A stretch of DNA of 61,477 bases from the NCBI RefSeq assembly GCF_003477885.1, contig NZ_QUEE01000012.1, positions 1 through 61,477 on the forward strand. The letters run 5' to 3'. How positions within the stretch are numbered: position 1 is the stretch's first letter; every line of letters begins with the position of its first letter. The stretch is from Lachnotalea sp. AF33-28. GTDB lineage: Bacteria; Bacillota; Clostridia; Lachnospirales; Lachnospiraceae. Both the position numbers and the translations under genes were made by a program. Positions 24,868-35,152 of this stretch are shown one piece after another. Under the pieces are notes generated by a model, which was given only the letters and a program-made list of their open reading frames with translations, made no database searches and had not been told where the DNA came from.

Positions 24868-27567
24868 ATGAAGGATATCCGTATAAAACTTAAGGGACGT
24901 GAGACGAACCGGACACAGCCGTTTATAATGATCGGCGGCAGCGATACATATGAAATGATTTATGACAAGTTTATGGCTCTGAAGGAGATGGGAATCTATT
25001 CGGCCGTACTGCAGTATACAGGGAGCGGCAGGCATGAGGAAAATGCGGCGGCGATGTTTGAGTCTAAGCTTTCCAGGTTTGACGATATTTATTTTGATAC
25101 TCTTATGCGGATGTCCGGGGTCTGCAGGGAACTTGGTATGACTTATTGGGTACAGGATGCCGCGCCTTTTCCAACCGGTGCGGCCAATGGGCGTTTCCGT
25201 GAGAAGGAATTTCTGGATAAGGGTAAAGTGTACCTGGAGGAGCGCCATACCAATCTGCGCGGACCCTTAAAAAACGCGTCCGTGCTGATAGAAAATTTTA
25301 ACGGGCTGCCCAGAGGAAGCGTGCCTGAAATGATGGCGGATCTGGTGCCCCAGGGACCGGAGGCTTCGCAGCGGGGCAGGCTGATCGGAGCGGTCGCGCT
25401 GAAATGGGCGCAGGGCTGTGAGGATTCCCCCGCGTTTGACCGGCGGACGGCTATGGATCTGACGGGCTGCATAAACGGGGATAAGGGCATTTTGAGTTTT
25501 GATCTGCCAGAAGGTAAATGGAGGATATTTTTTCTGTATCAGACCAGGCGCGGCGGCAGAAAGTACTATATGAACCTCCTGGACAGGGAGTCGGTGCGCG
25601 TACAGATAGACGCGGTTCTGAAACCGCATTACGAAATGCTGAAAGAGGAACTTGGGATCACATGGGAAGGATTTTTTTACGACGAACCGGAGGTCGGCAA
25701 TACACCGGATTATGATTTCAACTGTCTTCCAGGCTGGCGCCCCGGAAAGACGCCGATTTCCCTGCCCTGGTGCGATCAAATGCCGGAGCTTTTGAGAGAG
25801 CGTCTGGGCGGGGACTGGTTAAGCAGGCTGCCCGGCCTGTGGTACGACTGCAAAGCAGAGAGCAGAATCGTAAGATATCATTATATGGATGCCGTAACAA
25901 GGCTGATCAGCCAAAATTATAACGGTCAGGTTCTTCCCTGGTGCAGGGAAAGACAGATCCGGTATATCGGCCACGCGCTGGAGGATGAAAATTCCCATGC
26001 CCGTCTGGGCTGCGGCCCCGGCCATTTTTTCCGCATGCAGAAGTACCAGGACATGTCCGGCATAGACCTGATTGCGGGGCAGCTGCTTCCGGGACTGGAT
26101 ATGGTGGGTACCAGCGGTTATGCATATGCGGACGGCGACGGCGAATTTTATCATTACGGGATTGCGAAGCTCGCATCCTCAGAGGCACATATCAATCCCG
26201 ATAAACACGGAAACAGTTTCTGCGAAGTAAATGCCGTATACGGGGATCTCTCCAATGCAAAATTCTATAAATTTCTGCTGGATCATCTGTTTGTAAACGG
26301 AATCAACCATCTCGTACCTGTGATCACGGATGCGTTGAAGCCAGACGAAGGGAAGCTGCTGTTTGACTATGCCAACCGGATGTGCAGTCTGCTGCAGGAA
26401 AGCCGCCATGTGGGGATGACGGCAGTGCTGTATCATGCGGAAGCAGAGTGGTCGGGTGGATTCCAGTATTTCCAGAGACCCTGCAAAGTGCTGGCTGAAA
26501 ATCAGATTGACTATGATGTGGTGCCGGGCGATGCGCTGGCAGAACGGGATTTCTATAGAACGGAAATCGGAGACGGAGTATTCTGCATCAATGGGCAGAT
26601 GTACCGGGCGCTGATCATACCCTTCTGCGAGTACATCCGAAAAGATGTGCTGGAGTTCGTACTGGAAGCGATGCGCAGAAACGTGCCCGTGTTCTTCATT
26701 CAGGCGCTTCCGAAAGGATACTGCGAAGCGCCGGGAGAGATTGACTGGCAGGAAGAGAAGCCGGAGGCGGTAAATCTTAAGGATCTGGCGGAAACACTCC
26801 GGCATGCGGGCCTGGCGGAGATCCAATGCCGTGATGAGGAACCGTTCCTTCGCTGCTGCCACATACGAAAGGGCGGAACAGATTATTATATGGTGGTCAA
26901 TCAGGAGCCGTGGAGGGATATCAATACGGAGATTATATTCCCGGAATCCCGCAGCGCATGTATATATGATGTTATGGGTGACAGGCTGCTGCCTGTGCCA
27001 TGTGTCCGCACTGAGGGAAAGACGGCGGTTCAGATAAGCCTTAGACAGTATGAGAGCAGGCTGTATGTGTTTGAAGACTGCGGCAGCACGGAGAATACGC
27101 AGGGCAAACATCCGGTTTCCTGTAACACAGCTGCTGTAAAGTGGAGGATGCTCTGCTGTCCGGATACGCCAAAGGAGCAGGAATTTGTGATAACGGAGTT
27201 AGGGGATGTGTCGGCGCTGCCGGGGATGGAACGCTATACTTCCGTAATCAGATACAGCACAACCGTAAAGTTTGACGGAGTGCTGCCGGAGGTGCTGGAT
27301 CTGGGGAACGTGTGTGACAGCGCTGCGGTAATTCTGAACGGGAAAAACCTGGGGTTGAGGGTTGCCGCCCCTTACGTGTTTGATCTGTCAGATTCTGTGC
27401 GTAACGGAGAAAACAAGCTGACGGTCGAAGTTTTGCCAAGCCCGGCAAGAAAGCGGCCGAAAGGGGACGCGGGCAATACAATGGGGGCATTGAGCGCAGT
27501 CACCTACGCAACGATGCCGCAGACTGGACTGCTGGGGCCGGTATCCTTTATCCGCTATGCAAAGTGA
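24868..27567 (+). CDS. large GH106-like glycoside hydrolase, putative alpha-L-rhamnosidase
   Basis: 899 residues; AGGAGG at 24857 is best placed for ATG 24868. The N-terminal half is a TIM-barrel-like region with WVQDAAPFPTGAANG near residue 95 and GFFYDEPE near 270 (candidate catalytic Glu). A middle part follows (residues about 400-480, including NSFCEVNAVYGD). The C-terminal 120 residues form a galactose-binding-like beta-sandwich (VILNGKNLGLRVAAPYVFDL). There is no signal peptide. This architecture recalls GH106 rhamnosidases and related clostridial hydrolases, and the GH78 neighbour supports it, but the family assignment is from memory of motifs. Other exo-glycosidase activities are possible. 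Confidence 0.6.
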   Translation: MKDIRIKLKGRETNRTQPFIMIGGSDTYEMIYDKFMALKEMGIYSAVLQYTGSGRHEENAAAMFESKLSRFDDIYFDTLMRMSGVCRELGMTYWVQDAAPFPTGAANGRFREKEFLDKGKVYLEERHTNLRGPLKNASVLIENFNGLPRGSVPEMMADLVPQGPEASQRGRLIGAVALKWAQGCEDSPAFDRRTAMDLTGCINGDKGILSFDLPEGKWRIFFLYQTRRGGRKYYMNLLDRESVRVQIDAVLKPHYEMLKEELGITWEGFFYDEPEVGNTPDYDFNCLPGWRPGKTPISLPWCDQMPELLRERLGGDWLSRLPGLWYDCKAESRIVRYHYMDAVTRLISQNYNGQVLPWCRERQIRYIGHALEDENSHARLGCGPGHFFRMQKYQDMSGIDLIAGQLLPGLDMVGTSGYAYADGDGEFYHYGIAKLASSEAHINPDKHGNSFCEVNAVYGDLSNAKFYKFLLDHLFVNGINHLVPVITDALKPDEGKLLFDYANRMCSLLQESRHVGMTAVLYHAEAEWSGGFQYFQRPCKVLAENQIDYDVVPGDALAERDFYRTEIGDGVFCINGQMYRALIIPFCEYIRKDVLEFVLEAMRRNVPVFFIQALPKGYCEAPGEIDWQEEKPEAVNLKDLAETLRHAGLAEIQCRDEEPFLRCCHIRKGGTDYYMVVNQEPWRDINTEIIFPESRSACIYDVMGDRLLPVPCVRTEGKTAVQISLRQYESRLYVFEDCGSTENTQGKHPVSCNTAAVKWRMLCCPDTPKEQEFVITELGDVSALPGMERYTSVIRYSTTVKFDGVLPEVLDLGNVCDSAAVILNGKNLGLRVAAPYVFDLSDSVRNGENKLTVEVLPSPARKRPKGDAGNTMGALSAVTYATMPQTGLLGPVSFIRYAK

Positions 27568-27651
27568 CGAAACAGCCGGCACGTTTGTCTAAGGTATTAT
27601 ATAGCAGCACGCAGGTTTGATGTCTGCGCATTAATTAAGGAGGAAAAGCAA

Positions 27652-28569
27652 ATGGAAAAAACAACAGAATTAACGGAAGAGACCAATAAGGAGCAGATGA
27701 TGGCGGATCTGGCAGCGCAGCAAAAAGCATGGGCGGCGCAGCGGAAGGAATGGGCCGCCAGGGAAACGGTCGGGGAAAGGTTTGAAGTGCCCCGGAAAGG
27801 AGAGCCGTCGGTCAGCACGATACTTTACAGGCCTTCCTCTCCGGCTGCTAAAAAGACTCTGCCGGTGATGTTCCATATGCATGGAGGCGCCTGGGTAGGA
27901 GGGGATGCGGTGCTGCTGGAATCGTTTTGCCAGCTTCTGGCGGATGAGCTGCCAGCTGTGATTGTAAATATTAATTACAAGAAGGCGGATGTCCATCCCC
28001 TGCCTTATCAGATCACGGAGGTTGCGGATACGGTACAATATTTTGCCGGGCATGCTTCGGAGTATGGCATAGACAGAAACCGTATGGCGGTGGGAGGCCA
28101 CAGCGCCGGCGCACAGCTGGCTGCGGGGGCCGCGCTGAAACTAAAGGATGAGGGGGTCAAACTGGCGTGCCAGATGCTGGTCTACCCGGCCACGGATATG
28201 ACGGATTCCATAGGAGGTCTGATGGATCAGCTGCGTCCGATTCTTTTTCCTGATGGGGGATGGGATTCACCGTATGTGTCCCCGCTTCAGGCAGAGGAAG
28301 AAAAGCTGCGGGGGCTCGCTCCGGCTGTTTTTGTCATCTGCGGTCCGGATATGCTGCGTCCGCAGGGCATCGGCTATGCGAAACGTCTGATCGATGCGGG
28401 AGTTTCCGTAACAGTAAAGGAATATCCGGAAGCGGAGCACGGTTTACTGGAAGTGAACCGGCCGGATTACACACAGGGAGATGACCGGCAGAATCCGCAG
28501 CAGGCGGCATTTGCGAGGGATTGCGAACGGTATCTGATCCGTGAGTTAAAGGCGCAGCTAGACATTTGA
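27652..28569 (+). CDS. alpha/beta-hydrolase, acetylesterase-like (HSL type)
   Basis: 305 residues; TAAGGAGG precedes ATG 27652. An Ala/Gln/Glu-rich helical N-terminus (about 1-45) is followed by the hydrolase core with HMHGGAWVGGD (oxyanion HGG) near residue 75, GGHSAGAQ (nucleophile Ser) near 148, GPDMLRPQG and EAEHGLL (His). It is a cytoplasmic enzyme without a signal peptide. In a cluster of rhamnosidases and GH43 it probably removes acetyl or other acyl groups from imported saccharides. Confidence 0.85.
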   Translation: MEKTTELTEETNKEQMMADLAAQQKAWAAQRKEWAARETVGERFEVPRKGEPSVSTILYRPSSPAAKKTLPVMFHMHGGAWVGGDAVLLESFCQLLADELPAVIVNINYKKADVHPLPYQITEVADTVQYFAGHASEYGIDRNRMAVGGHSAGAQLAAGAALKLKDEGVKLACQMLVYPATDMTDSIGGLMDQLRPILFPDGGWDSPYVSPLQAEEEKLRGLAPAVFVICGPDMLRPQGIGYAKRLIDAGVSVTVKEYPEAEHGLLEVNRPDYTQGDDRQNPQQAAFARDCERYLIRELKAQLDI

Positions 28570-28594
28570 TATCTATGTAAGGAGGAGCAGTGAA

Positions 28595-29671
28595 ATGAGA
28601 AATAATTCGATCAAACCCGGCCAGGTATGGCTGGATACTTCGGGAAAGAGGATCCAGGCCCATGGCGGCTCTGTGTTCTATATGGACGGCATTTATTACT
28701 GGTACGGGGAGAACAAGGAAAAGACAGACGGCAGAAGCGATATCTGGCATTGGGGTGTGCGCTGCTACACTTCCAGGGATCTCTATAATTGGGAAGATGC
28801 CGGTCTCATCATCCCTCCGGAGACGGAGAACCCCGATTCCAGCCTTCATCCTTCGGCTATGATGGACCGTCCCCATATCCTGTACAACCGCCGGACCGGG
28901 AAGTACGTCTGCTGGCTGAAGATTATGATGAAGGACGGCAGCCAGACCGAAACTGTCCTGACCGCGGATCATATATTGGGCCCTTATACAAAAGTGCGGG
29001 AAGGGCTTAGACCTCTGGGCATGAGCGCCGGTGATTTTGACCTGGCGGCAGCCCCGGACGGAAAAGCTTATTACTATTTTGAGCGGGTGCACAGCGAGAC
29101 CATATGCGCGGACCTGACGGAAGACTATACGGATGTGACCGGTTATTACAGCACCCATTTCCCTCATCCGTATCCGCCTTATGTGAGGGAAGCGACGGCC
29201 CATTTTGAGCGCAGGGGAATGCATTATCTGATTACCAGCGGCACCACGGGATACCTGCCGAACCCTTCAGAGATAGCTGTTGCCCGTACCTGGCACGGTC
29301 CTTTTACTGTGCTTGGCAATCCGCATGTGAATGATGTCAGCAATACGTCGTTTCATTCGCAGATATCATCCATATTTAAGGTTCCGGGTAAGAAGGATCT
29401 CTACATAGCATGTGCGGACCGGTGGCTTCCGGATAAGATGGATCTGGAATATGAAAGCTACAGTCAGGTATTTGAGATGCTTTTCAACCCGGATGCAGAA
29501 AAGGATATGAGCAGGGTGCCTGAAAGTATGCGGGACGGACAGGGGGATAATACTTCCGTTGCGGATTATGTCTGGCTGCCGCTAAGGTTTGAAGAGCCGG
29601 ATGCGGCGCATCCGTATGGGATGGTATATATAGACTGGACGGATGAATGGCGGATTGAAGATTATGAGTAG
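28595..29671 (+). CDS. GH43-type five-bladed beta-propeller glycosidase
   Basis: 358 residues; AAGGAGGAG precedes ATG 28595. The start GGSVFYMDGIYYWYGENK and repeated blade patterns (TSRDLYNWEDAG, LGPYTKV, GPFTVLG) are those of GH43/GH-F clan propellers. REATAHFERRGMHYLITSG holds the likely general acid Glu. There is no signal peptide. It resembles GH43 subfamilies acting on galactans or arabinan-type side chains, which would suit rhamnogalacturonan or arabinogalactan, but the subfamily is not certain. Confidence 0.8.
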   Translation: MRNNSIKPGQVWLDTSGKRIQAHGGSVFYMDGIYYWYGENKEKTDGRSDIWHWGVRCYTSRDLYNWEDAGLIIPPETENPDSSLHPSAMMDRPHILYNRRTGKYVCWLKIMMKDGSQTETVLTADHILGPYTKVREGLRPLGMSAGDFDLAAAPDGKAYYYFERVHSETICADLTEDYTDVTGYYSTHFPHPYPPYVREATAHFERRGMHYLITSGTTGYLPNPSEIAVARTWHGPFTVLGNPHVNDVSNTSFHSQISSIFKVPGKKDLYIACADRWLPDKMDLEYESYSQVFEMLFNPDAEKDMSRVPESMRDGQGDNTSVADYVWLPLRFEEPDAAHPYGMVYIDWTDEWRIEDYE

Positions 29672-29737
29672 AAGGCAGCCTGGATATGGATGGGGAGGGC
29701 AGTAAGATTTTGCCGGACGCATGAGAGGAGGAAATAA

Positions 29738-31126
29738 ATGAAAAGAGATTTTAGAAAACTTCTGGCACTTCTGTCAGAGACAGCCCAAAAGCCGGAACTG
29801 CCTTTTCAGACAGAAAAGCGGGATATAGAAATCCCCTTTATTACAAAGGACGGGAAGGTGTGCAGACGTTTCCTGCGCATCTATTTTCCTGAAGGAGCTC
29901 CCAGGCCTATGCCCGTCGTGTTTATCGCGCATTATGAGATGACAGAAACGGATGCGCTGCTTTTCATGTATTTAAAAAAGGGCTGGGCTGTTTCTACGCC
30001 GATTCATTATTCAACAGAATACAACGGGCAGCTGATCGATGACGATCTGGCGTTTAACAGCGCCGCGCTGACGGCGGTGCGCAGGCAGCCGGATATTGAC
30101 CGGCATCGCATGATCGTCAGCGGAGGCAGTGCCGGCGGCTATATGACGCTGATGCTGTCCGTGCTGCACTTGGGCATATGCGGCGCTGTTTCTTTCAGCG
30201 GCATTACAAACATGATGTTTAATATGCAGTATATGAAGTCTGTGAACAGCTATAACGAAAAAGCGCTGGCGGAACTGGGGCCGGAGGAACGAAAGGATGT
30301 TGGCCGCTGTCTGGACGCCATGACGGTGCCCGTGCTTGGCGCTGTCTCCGATCAGTTTATGCCTATCCTTAGGAAAGCGGAAGCGGACCCCGACAGCGGT
30401 ATATGGTCTGCGGCATCTCCGGCCTGCATGACGGAATGCTTTACGAATCCGGTTTTGTTCACGCATTTTACATCGGATATATTGGTGCCTGTGGATCAGC
30501 TGACCAAACGTTATACATACGGTCAGACAGGCGGTTCTCTGCCGGAAGGATTTCGGATCCGGCTGTCGGAGTTTTCACTGGATGAGAAACAGCGGCATTC
30601 CCTGGCAGAGATGCTTCCGGCGGATATGCTGTCGGAGAGACTCATTCCGGCACCGGACAGCAAAGGGGAAGATGTGGTTATTCCGTTTGACAGTTCAAAG
30701 CGGTTTAATATCGTGGTTTTCGATGAGGGATGCGTGGAGGCTGATGCGGGTCACCAGAAGAATTTTGAAATAGGTTCCTATGATGCCACCGGTTACATGG
30801 AAGAACTGTTCAAAAAAACGTCGCGGGAAACGAACTGGCTGTCTGCCGGCAAACTGATTCTGATGGCCGAACGGTATGCGGGAACGGGGGTGCTGCTTCC
30901 GGGGCGCCCGGATACAGACGATACGGCTTTTGGCTCTTTGGCGGCGGTCCGGGAGGAGATACTGGAAGAACTGTCGGATTACGCGGCAGATCACTGGGAT
31001 GAGCTTAAAGAGGCGTTCGGTGAAGCAAAAAGCAGAAGGCCGGATACGGCCGGAACGCTGATGCAGATCTTTAAAGCCTTAGGAGGCGGCGAGGGCAGGG
31101 AGGAAACGAAAAATGCTGATATATGA
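29738..31126 (+). CDS. alpha/beta-hydrolase of unknown specificity
   Basis: 462 residues; GAGAGGAGG precedes ATG 29738. It has a central hydrolase fold with SGGSAGGYMT (nucleophile Ser, about residue 130), an Asp-bearing TSDILVPVDQL (about 250) and a His-containing EADAGHQKNF (about 340). About 120 extra C-terminal residues are mostly helical. There is no signal peptide. The last 14 bp overlap the next gene, the second GH78, so they are translationally coupled. It is probably an esterase or peptidase-like deacylase of the glycoside pathway; the exact bond is unknown. Confidence 0.75.
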   Translation: MKRDFRKLLALLSETAQKPELPFQTEKRDIEIPFITKDGKVCRRFLRIYFPEGAPRPMPVVFIAHYEMTETDALLFMYLKKGWAVSTPIHYSTEYNGQLIDDDLAFNSAALTAVRRQPDIDRHRMIVSGGSAGGYMTLMLSVLHLGICGAVSFSGITNMMFNMQYMKSVNSYNEKALAELGPEERKDVGRCLDAMTVPVLGAVSDQFMPILRKAEADPDSGIWSAASPACMTECFTNPVLFTHFTSDILVPVDQLTKRYTYGQTGGSLPEGFRIRLSEFSLDEKQRHSLAEMLPADMLSERLIPAPDSKGEDVVIPFDSSKRFNIVVFDEGCVEADAGHQKNFEIGSYDATGYMEELFKKTSRETNWLSAGKLILMAERYAGTGVLLPGRPDTDDTAFGSLAAVREEILEELSDYAADHWDELKEAFGEAKSRRPDTAGTLMQIFKALGGGEGREETKNADI

Positions 31127-33872
31127 TGTGAAAATAAACGGTATGAGAAATCCTTTGGGATACCGCTTCGGTGAGCCTGTCTGCTCCTGGAAAGTAAAGG
31201 ATGCAAAAGGAAAGAGACAGGAGCGCGTGAGGATCGAGGTGAGCGCGGATGAAAGCTTTCTTCATCCTGTCTATGAAAAAGAAGGCAAAGATCTGAACAG
31301 CCTGGCGGAGCCTCTGGCTTTTGCACTGATTCCCCATACCAGGTATTTCTGCCGGGTCACCGTTGAAGATGAACTGGGGGACAGAGCGTCAAGTGAAACG
31401 GTATGGTTTGAAACGGCCAAGGTGAATGAACCCTGGATCGGAAGCTGGATCGGCACAGAGACTTGTGATACCTTTCATCCGGAGTTTATAAAGAACTTTG
31501 GCGTGAAGGGAAAGGTGGAATCCGCGCGGCTGTATATCTGCGGATTGGGACTGTTTGAAGCGAAGATAAACGGCAAGAAGGCGGGGGACGATCTGCTGGC
31601 TCCGTTTATCACGGACTACAGAGAATCAGTACAGTACTGCACCTATGACATAACACAGCTGCTCAAAGAGGAGAATGAATGCAGCGTATGCCTGGGCAAC
31701 GGCTGGTATAAGGGCAGATTCGGTTTTACCGGTGACTGCGGTTTCTTTGGGAAGGAGTTTCTGTTAAGAGCGGAAATACGGATTCAGTATCAGGACGGCA
31801 CACAGGAAACGGTCGGTACGGACAAAAGCTGGAGATACAGGGGCAGTATTTTTGAAGAAACGGACATCTATGACGGCGAGAAACAGAACTATCTGTTGTG
31901 GGCTGCATCGGATAACCCATGGAAGACAGCTGTGGTGAAGGAGATCAGCCTCCCTCTTACAGAGCGCTATTCCCTGCCTCTGCATGTGATGGAAGAGCTG
32001 CCAGTCCGGGAGGTAATCCATACGCCGGCAGGTGAAACCGTGCTGGATTTCGGACAGAATTTTGCAGGCTATGTGGAGTGCAGAACCGACCTCCCCCGGG
32101 GCGCCTGCATGACGCTTGAATTTGGGGAAATTCTGCAGGACGGAAATTTTTATCACGATAATTACCGGACGGCCAGATCCACTTTTACATATGTGTCGGA
32201 CGGAGTGAGCCGGACTGTCCGGCCGTACTTCACCTTTTACGGTTTCCGTTATGTGAAGGTGAGCGGACAGGATAACACCGATGCCAAACTGTTTACCGGC
32301 AGGGCCATTTATTCGGAGATGGAGCGGACCGGATATATTGAGACCTCTGATATGAAGATCAACCGTCTGTTTGAGAATACCCTCTGGGGCATGAAATCCA
32401 ATTTCCTGGATATGCCGACGGACTGCCCGCAGAGAGATGAGCGGCTGGGTTGGACCGGAGATGCGCAGGTATTTGCCTGGACCGCGGCATACCATATGGA
32501 TACCAGAGCGTTTTACCGGAAGTTCTTACGGGATCTGCGGCTGGATCAGCTGCAGAACGGCGGAAAGGTCGCTGTATTTCTGCCTAACACATACCGCGGT
32601 GTTACCGCCAGCGTGTGGGGAGATATCGCCACGTTTCTTCCGGCAATGCTGTATCAGTATTACGGGGATGAGACCGCGTTAAAAGAAGATTATCCCCTGA
32701 TGCGGGACTGGGTGGAGTACATACACGGAGAAGATAGAAAGCGCGGGACCCATAACCTCTATGATTTTGGATTTCAGTTCGGCGACTGGCTGGCATTGGA
32801 CGGTGCAACGCCGCAGAGCAATTATGGCAGAACGGATAATACCTACGTGGCTTCCGCCTACTATTACGCCTCGGTAAACTATGTGGCGAAAGCGGCAAAA
32901 GCACTGGGATATAAAGAAGATGAACGTACCTACCGGGAACTCGCGGGACATATTTTAGAGGCGATGCTGGCGGAATTTTTCACCCCGAGCGGAAGGCTGG
33001 CCATAGATACACAGACCGGTTACCTGATTGCGCTGAAATTTGGCATTTACCGCGACAGGCAGAAAATAATTGACGGACTAAGAAAAAGGATGGAAGCGGA
33101 CTGTTACCGGATCAAGGGCGGTTTCGTGGGCGCGACGATGATGAATACGGTGCTGGCCGACCACGGGATGACGGACCTGGCATATGATTTCCTTTTCTTT
33201 GAAGGGTTCCCGGGCTGGCTGTATGAGATAAACCTTGGGGCTACGACCATCTGGGAGCGCTGGAATTCAGTGCTGCCGGACGGGAAAATAAGCGGAACAT
33301 CAATGAATTCCCTGAATCATTATGCATACGGATCGGTGGTTGAATTCCTGTATAAGCATGCTGCCGGCATACAGCCGGCGGCACCGGGATTTAAGCGCGT
33401 ATGTATAAGCCCGAAACCGGACGGGCGGTTCCGATTCTTCAACTGTACTTATGAATCCGCCGCGGGCACCTATGTGTCCAACTGGATGATCAAGGAAGAC
33501 GGAATGCTTGCGTTTCATATTGAAATCCCGTTTGGCGCATCAGCCAGAGTGGAGCTTCCGGATAAAGACAACGGTGTATTCGAACTGGAAACGGGAAGCT
33601 ATGATTTTAATTACCGGCCAAAACGCGATTACAGAAAAATATTTACGGAAAAGACCAGGCTGGAATATCTGCTTGCGGATCCTGCGGCGAGGCAGATCCT
33701 GTTTGAGGAATTGCCGGATACGAAGACAATGTATGAGGTAAATGAGATCGAAGGGCTGTCAAAAACACTGCTGTACATGAAAAGACAGGCGCAGTTCCTT
33801 CATATACCGACAGAACGGTATGACAGGGCAATCGGGAGAATTCACGCGCTGTATGAGGAGGAGCGAAGATGA
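31113..33872 (+). CDS. GH78 alpha-L-rhamnosidase, second paralogue
   Basis: 919 residues; GGGAGGAAA precedes ATG 31113. It has the same domain order as the enzyme at 22129, but the motif is DCPQRDERLGWTGD (near residue 436), the commoner GH78 form. WGDIATFLPAMLYQYYGD and TTIWERWNS follow. A C-terminal extension of about 90 residues after the beta domain (from about 830) looks helical. There is no signal peptide. Two divergent GH78 enzymes in one operon suggest two linkages or positions of rhamnose in the substrate. Its stop overlaps the serine hydrolase start by 4 bp. Confidence 0.92.
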   Translation: MLIYDVKINGMRNPLGYRFGEPVCSWKVKDAKGKRQERVRIEVSADESFLHPVYEKEGKDLNSLAEPLAFALIPHTRYFCRVTVEDELGDRASSETVWFETAKVNEPWIGSWIGTETCDTFHPEFIKNFGVKGKVESARLYICGLGLFEAKINGKKAGDDLLAPFITDYRESVQYCTYDITQLLKEENECSVCLGNGWYKGRFGFTGDCGFFGKEFLLRAEIRIQYQDGTQETVGTDKSWRYRGSIFEETDIYDGEKQNYLLWAASDNPWKTAVVKEISLPLTERYSLPLHVMEELPVREVIHTPAGETVLDFGQNFAGYVECRTDLPRGACMTLEFGEILQDGNFYHDNYRTARSTFTYVSDGVSRTVRPYFTFYGFRYVKVSGQDNTDAKLFTGRAIYSEMERTGYIETSDMKINRLFENTLWGMKSNFLDMPTDCPQRDERLGWTGDAQVFAWTAAYHMDTRAFYRKFLRDLRLDQLQNGGKVAVFLPNTYRGVTASVWGDIATFLPAMLYQYYGDETALKEDYPLMRDWVEYIHGEDRKRGTHNLYDFGFQFGDWLALDGATPQSNYGRTDNTYVASAYYYASVNYVAKAAKALGYKEDERTYRELAGHILEAMLAEFFTPSGRLAIDTQTGYLIALKFGIYRDRQKIIDGLRKRMEADCYRIKGGFVGATMMNTVLADHGMTDLAYDFLFFEGFPGWLYEINLGATTIWERWNSVLPDGKISGTSMNSLNHYAYGSVVEFLYKHAAGIQPAAPGFKRVCISPKPDGRFRFFNCTYESAAGTYVSNWMIKEDGMLAFHIEIPFGASARVELPDKDNGVFELETGSYDFNYRPKRDYRKIFTEKTRLEYLLADPAARQILFEELPDTKTMYEVNEIEGLSKTLLYMKRQAQFLHIPTERYDRAIGRIHALYEEERR

Positions 33873-35065
33873 ATATGGATCAGATCGATGAAGTGATGAT
33901 GCGGTACGTAGAGAATGAGGAAATGCCCGGAGGAGAACTCTTTATTCATCAAAATGATCAGGAAATCTATCACGGAATGTGGGGATACTCCAATCTGGAA
34001 ACTAAGACACCTGTGTCGGACGATACGGTTTACTGCATGTGTTCCATGTCAAAAGTGCTGACGGCTGTCGGATTTTTGAAGCTTGTGGAGCAGGGAAAAG
34101 CCGGTCTGGACGATGAGGTAAAAAAATATATACCGGCTTTTGCCAATCAGCGGGTAGTGAGCGACGAGCGCTTTGACGGTGAGGAGAATTTTGCAAAGTA
34201 TTTTATAAAAGGCGAAAAGGCGCCTCTGAATGATGTGAAAACGGTGGCAGCCGATCGGAGCATCACGGTTCGGGACTTACTGACCCATTCCTCCGGACTG
34301 GAAATGGGGGCATTCGGTATGCTCTGCAGAATGACAATGAAATGTGAGGATGAGACGCTGGAGACGAGATGTGAGAAATTTGCGAGAATGCCGTTGGATT
34401 TCCAGCCGGGCACCGCAACCGGTTATTCTCCGACGGCTGGCATGGATCTGATTGCGCGTCTGACAGAGATCATTACGGGAGAGGACTTTGCCTCTTATAT
34501 GAAGCGGGAGATATTTGATCCCCTGAAGATGAAGGATATGACCTTCCATCCGACAAAGGAACAGTTAAAAAGGCGTATGCCATTGTATAAGCGTGTGGAG
34601 GGAAAGCTCGTAAATGTGACCGGAACGGCATGTGATCTGGACGGAATGATCAGCGGAGGACCGCGGTATACATCTGCCGCAGGGGGCGCGTATGGAAGGG
34701 TATCGGATTATGACAGATTTACCCGCATGCTTGCCAATGGAGGCACGCTTAACGGTGTGCGGATCTTAAAGCCGGAGACGGTCAGAATGATGTACACGGA
34801 AAGAGCGTATCGGCATCTGGAAGCCGAGCCCGGTATGGAATGGGGGCTGGGCGTCAGGGTCCGTCAGGAACCGGAGCGTGCCGTCAGCTTTGCGGTAAAG
34901 GGGACATATGGATGGAGCGGAGCATTTGGAACCCATATGTTTATCTGCCCGGACAGGCATCTCGCGGTGACGTTCGGCACAAACAGAGAGGATCTGGGCG
35001 GTTCCGGCTCCTATATCAGCAGGAAGGTGGAGGAATTGGTATTTGGGATAGTGGATTGTTACTGA
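33869..35065 (+). CDS. beta-lactamase-fold serine hydrolase (class C-like esterase), stop codon inside a MITE
   Basis: 398 residues; ATGA overlap with the GH78 stop and GAGGAGGAG upstream. The S-x-x-K motif is S59-M-S-K62. GYSPTAG supplies the second-motif Tyr, and a late G-A-F-G-T-H-like block completes the fold. There is no signal peptide. The fold covers esterases such as EstB as well as penicillin-binding relatives. In this cluster a deacylating esterase is most likely. A close paralogue, with S59 and K62 at the same positions, is at 46992. The last codons and the TGA lie within the left end of the inserted element at 35058. Confidence 0.85.
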   Translation: MNMDQIDEVMMRYVENEEMPGGELFIHQNDQEIYHGMWGYSNLETKTPVSDDTVYCMCSMSKVLTAVGFLKLVEQGKAGLDDEVKKYIPAFANQRVVSDERFDGEENFAKYFIKGEKAPLNDVKTVAADRSITVRDLLTHSSGLEMGAFGMLCRMTMKCEDETLETRCEKFARMPLDFQPGTATGYSPTAGMDLIARLTEIITGEDFASYMKREIFDPLKMKDMTFHPTKEQLKRRMPLYKRVEGKLVNVTGTACDLDGMISGGPRYTSAAGGAYGRVSDYDRFTRMLANGGTLNGVRILKPETVRMMYTERAYRHLEAEPGMEWGLGVRVRQEPERAVSFAVKGTYGWSGAFGTHMFICPDRHLAVTFGTNREDLGGSGSYISRKVEELVFGIVDCY

Positions 35066-35152
35066 TCACAGTTACCGAAAAATTCCCGCGTATGAGAGGG
35101 CAGAGTATGGTCCTCTCATACGCTGCTTTATCGGCAGCGTGTGAACAGTAAC
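35058..35152 (+). mobile_element. 95-bp MITE-like inverted-repeat element (copy B)
   Basis: Ends GTTACTG.TCAC and its complement match copy A (21888). Inner parts TGGTCCTC and GCTTTATCGGCAGC are also shared. It lacks the core found in copy A. The flanking octamers (35050-35057 and 35153-35160) agree at six of eight positions (TGGATT), consistent with an aged 8-bp duplication. It overlaps the 3' end of the serine hydrolase gene. Confidence 0.72.

Noticed and set aside
26179..27111. 310-codon minus-strand frame.
   Set aside because: Antisense to the GH106-like gene, which has clear domains and a good start.
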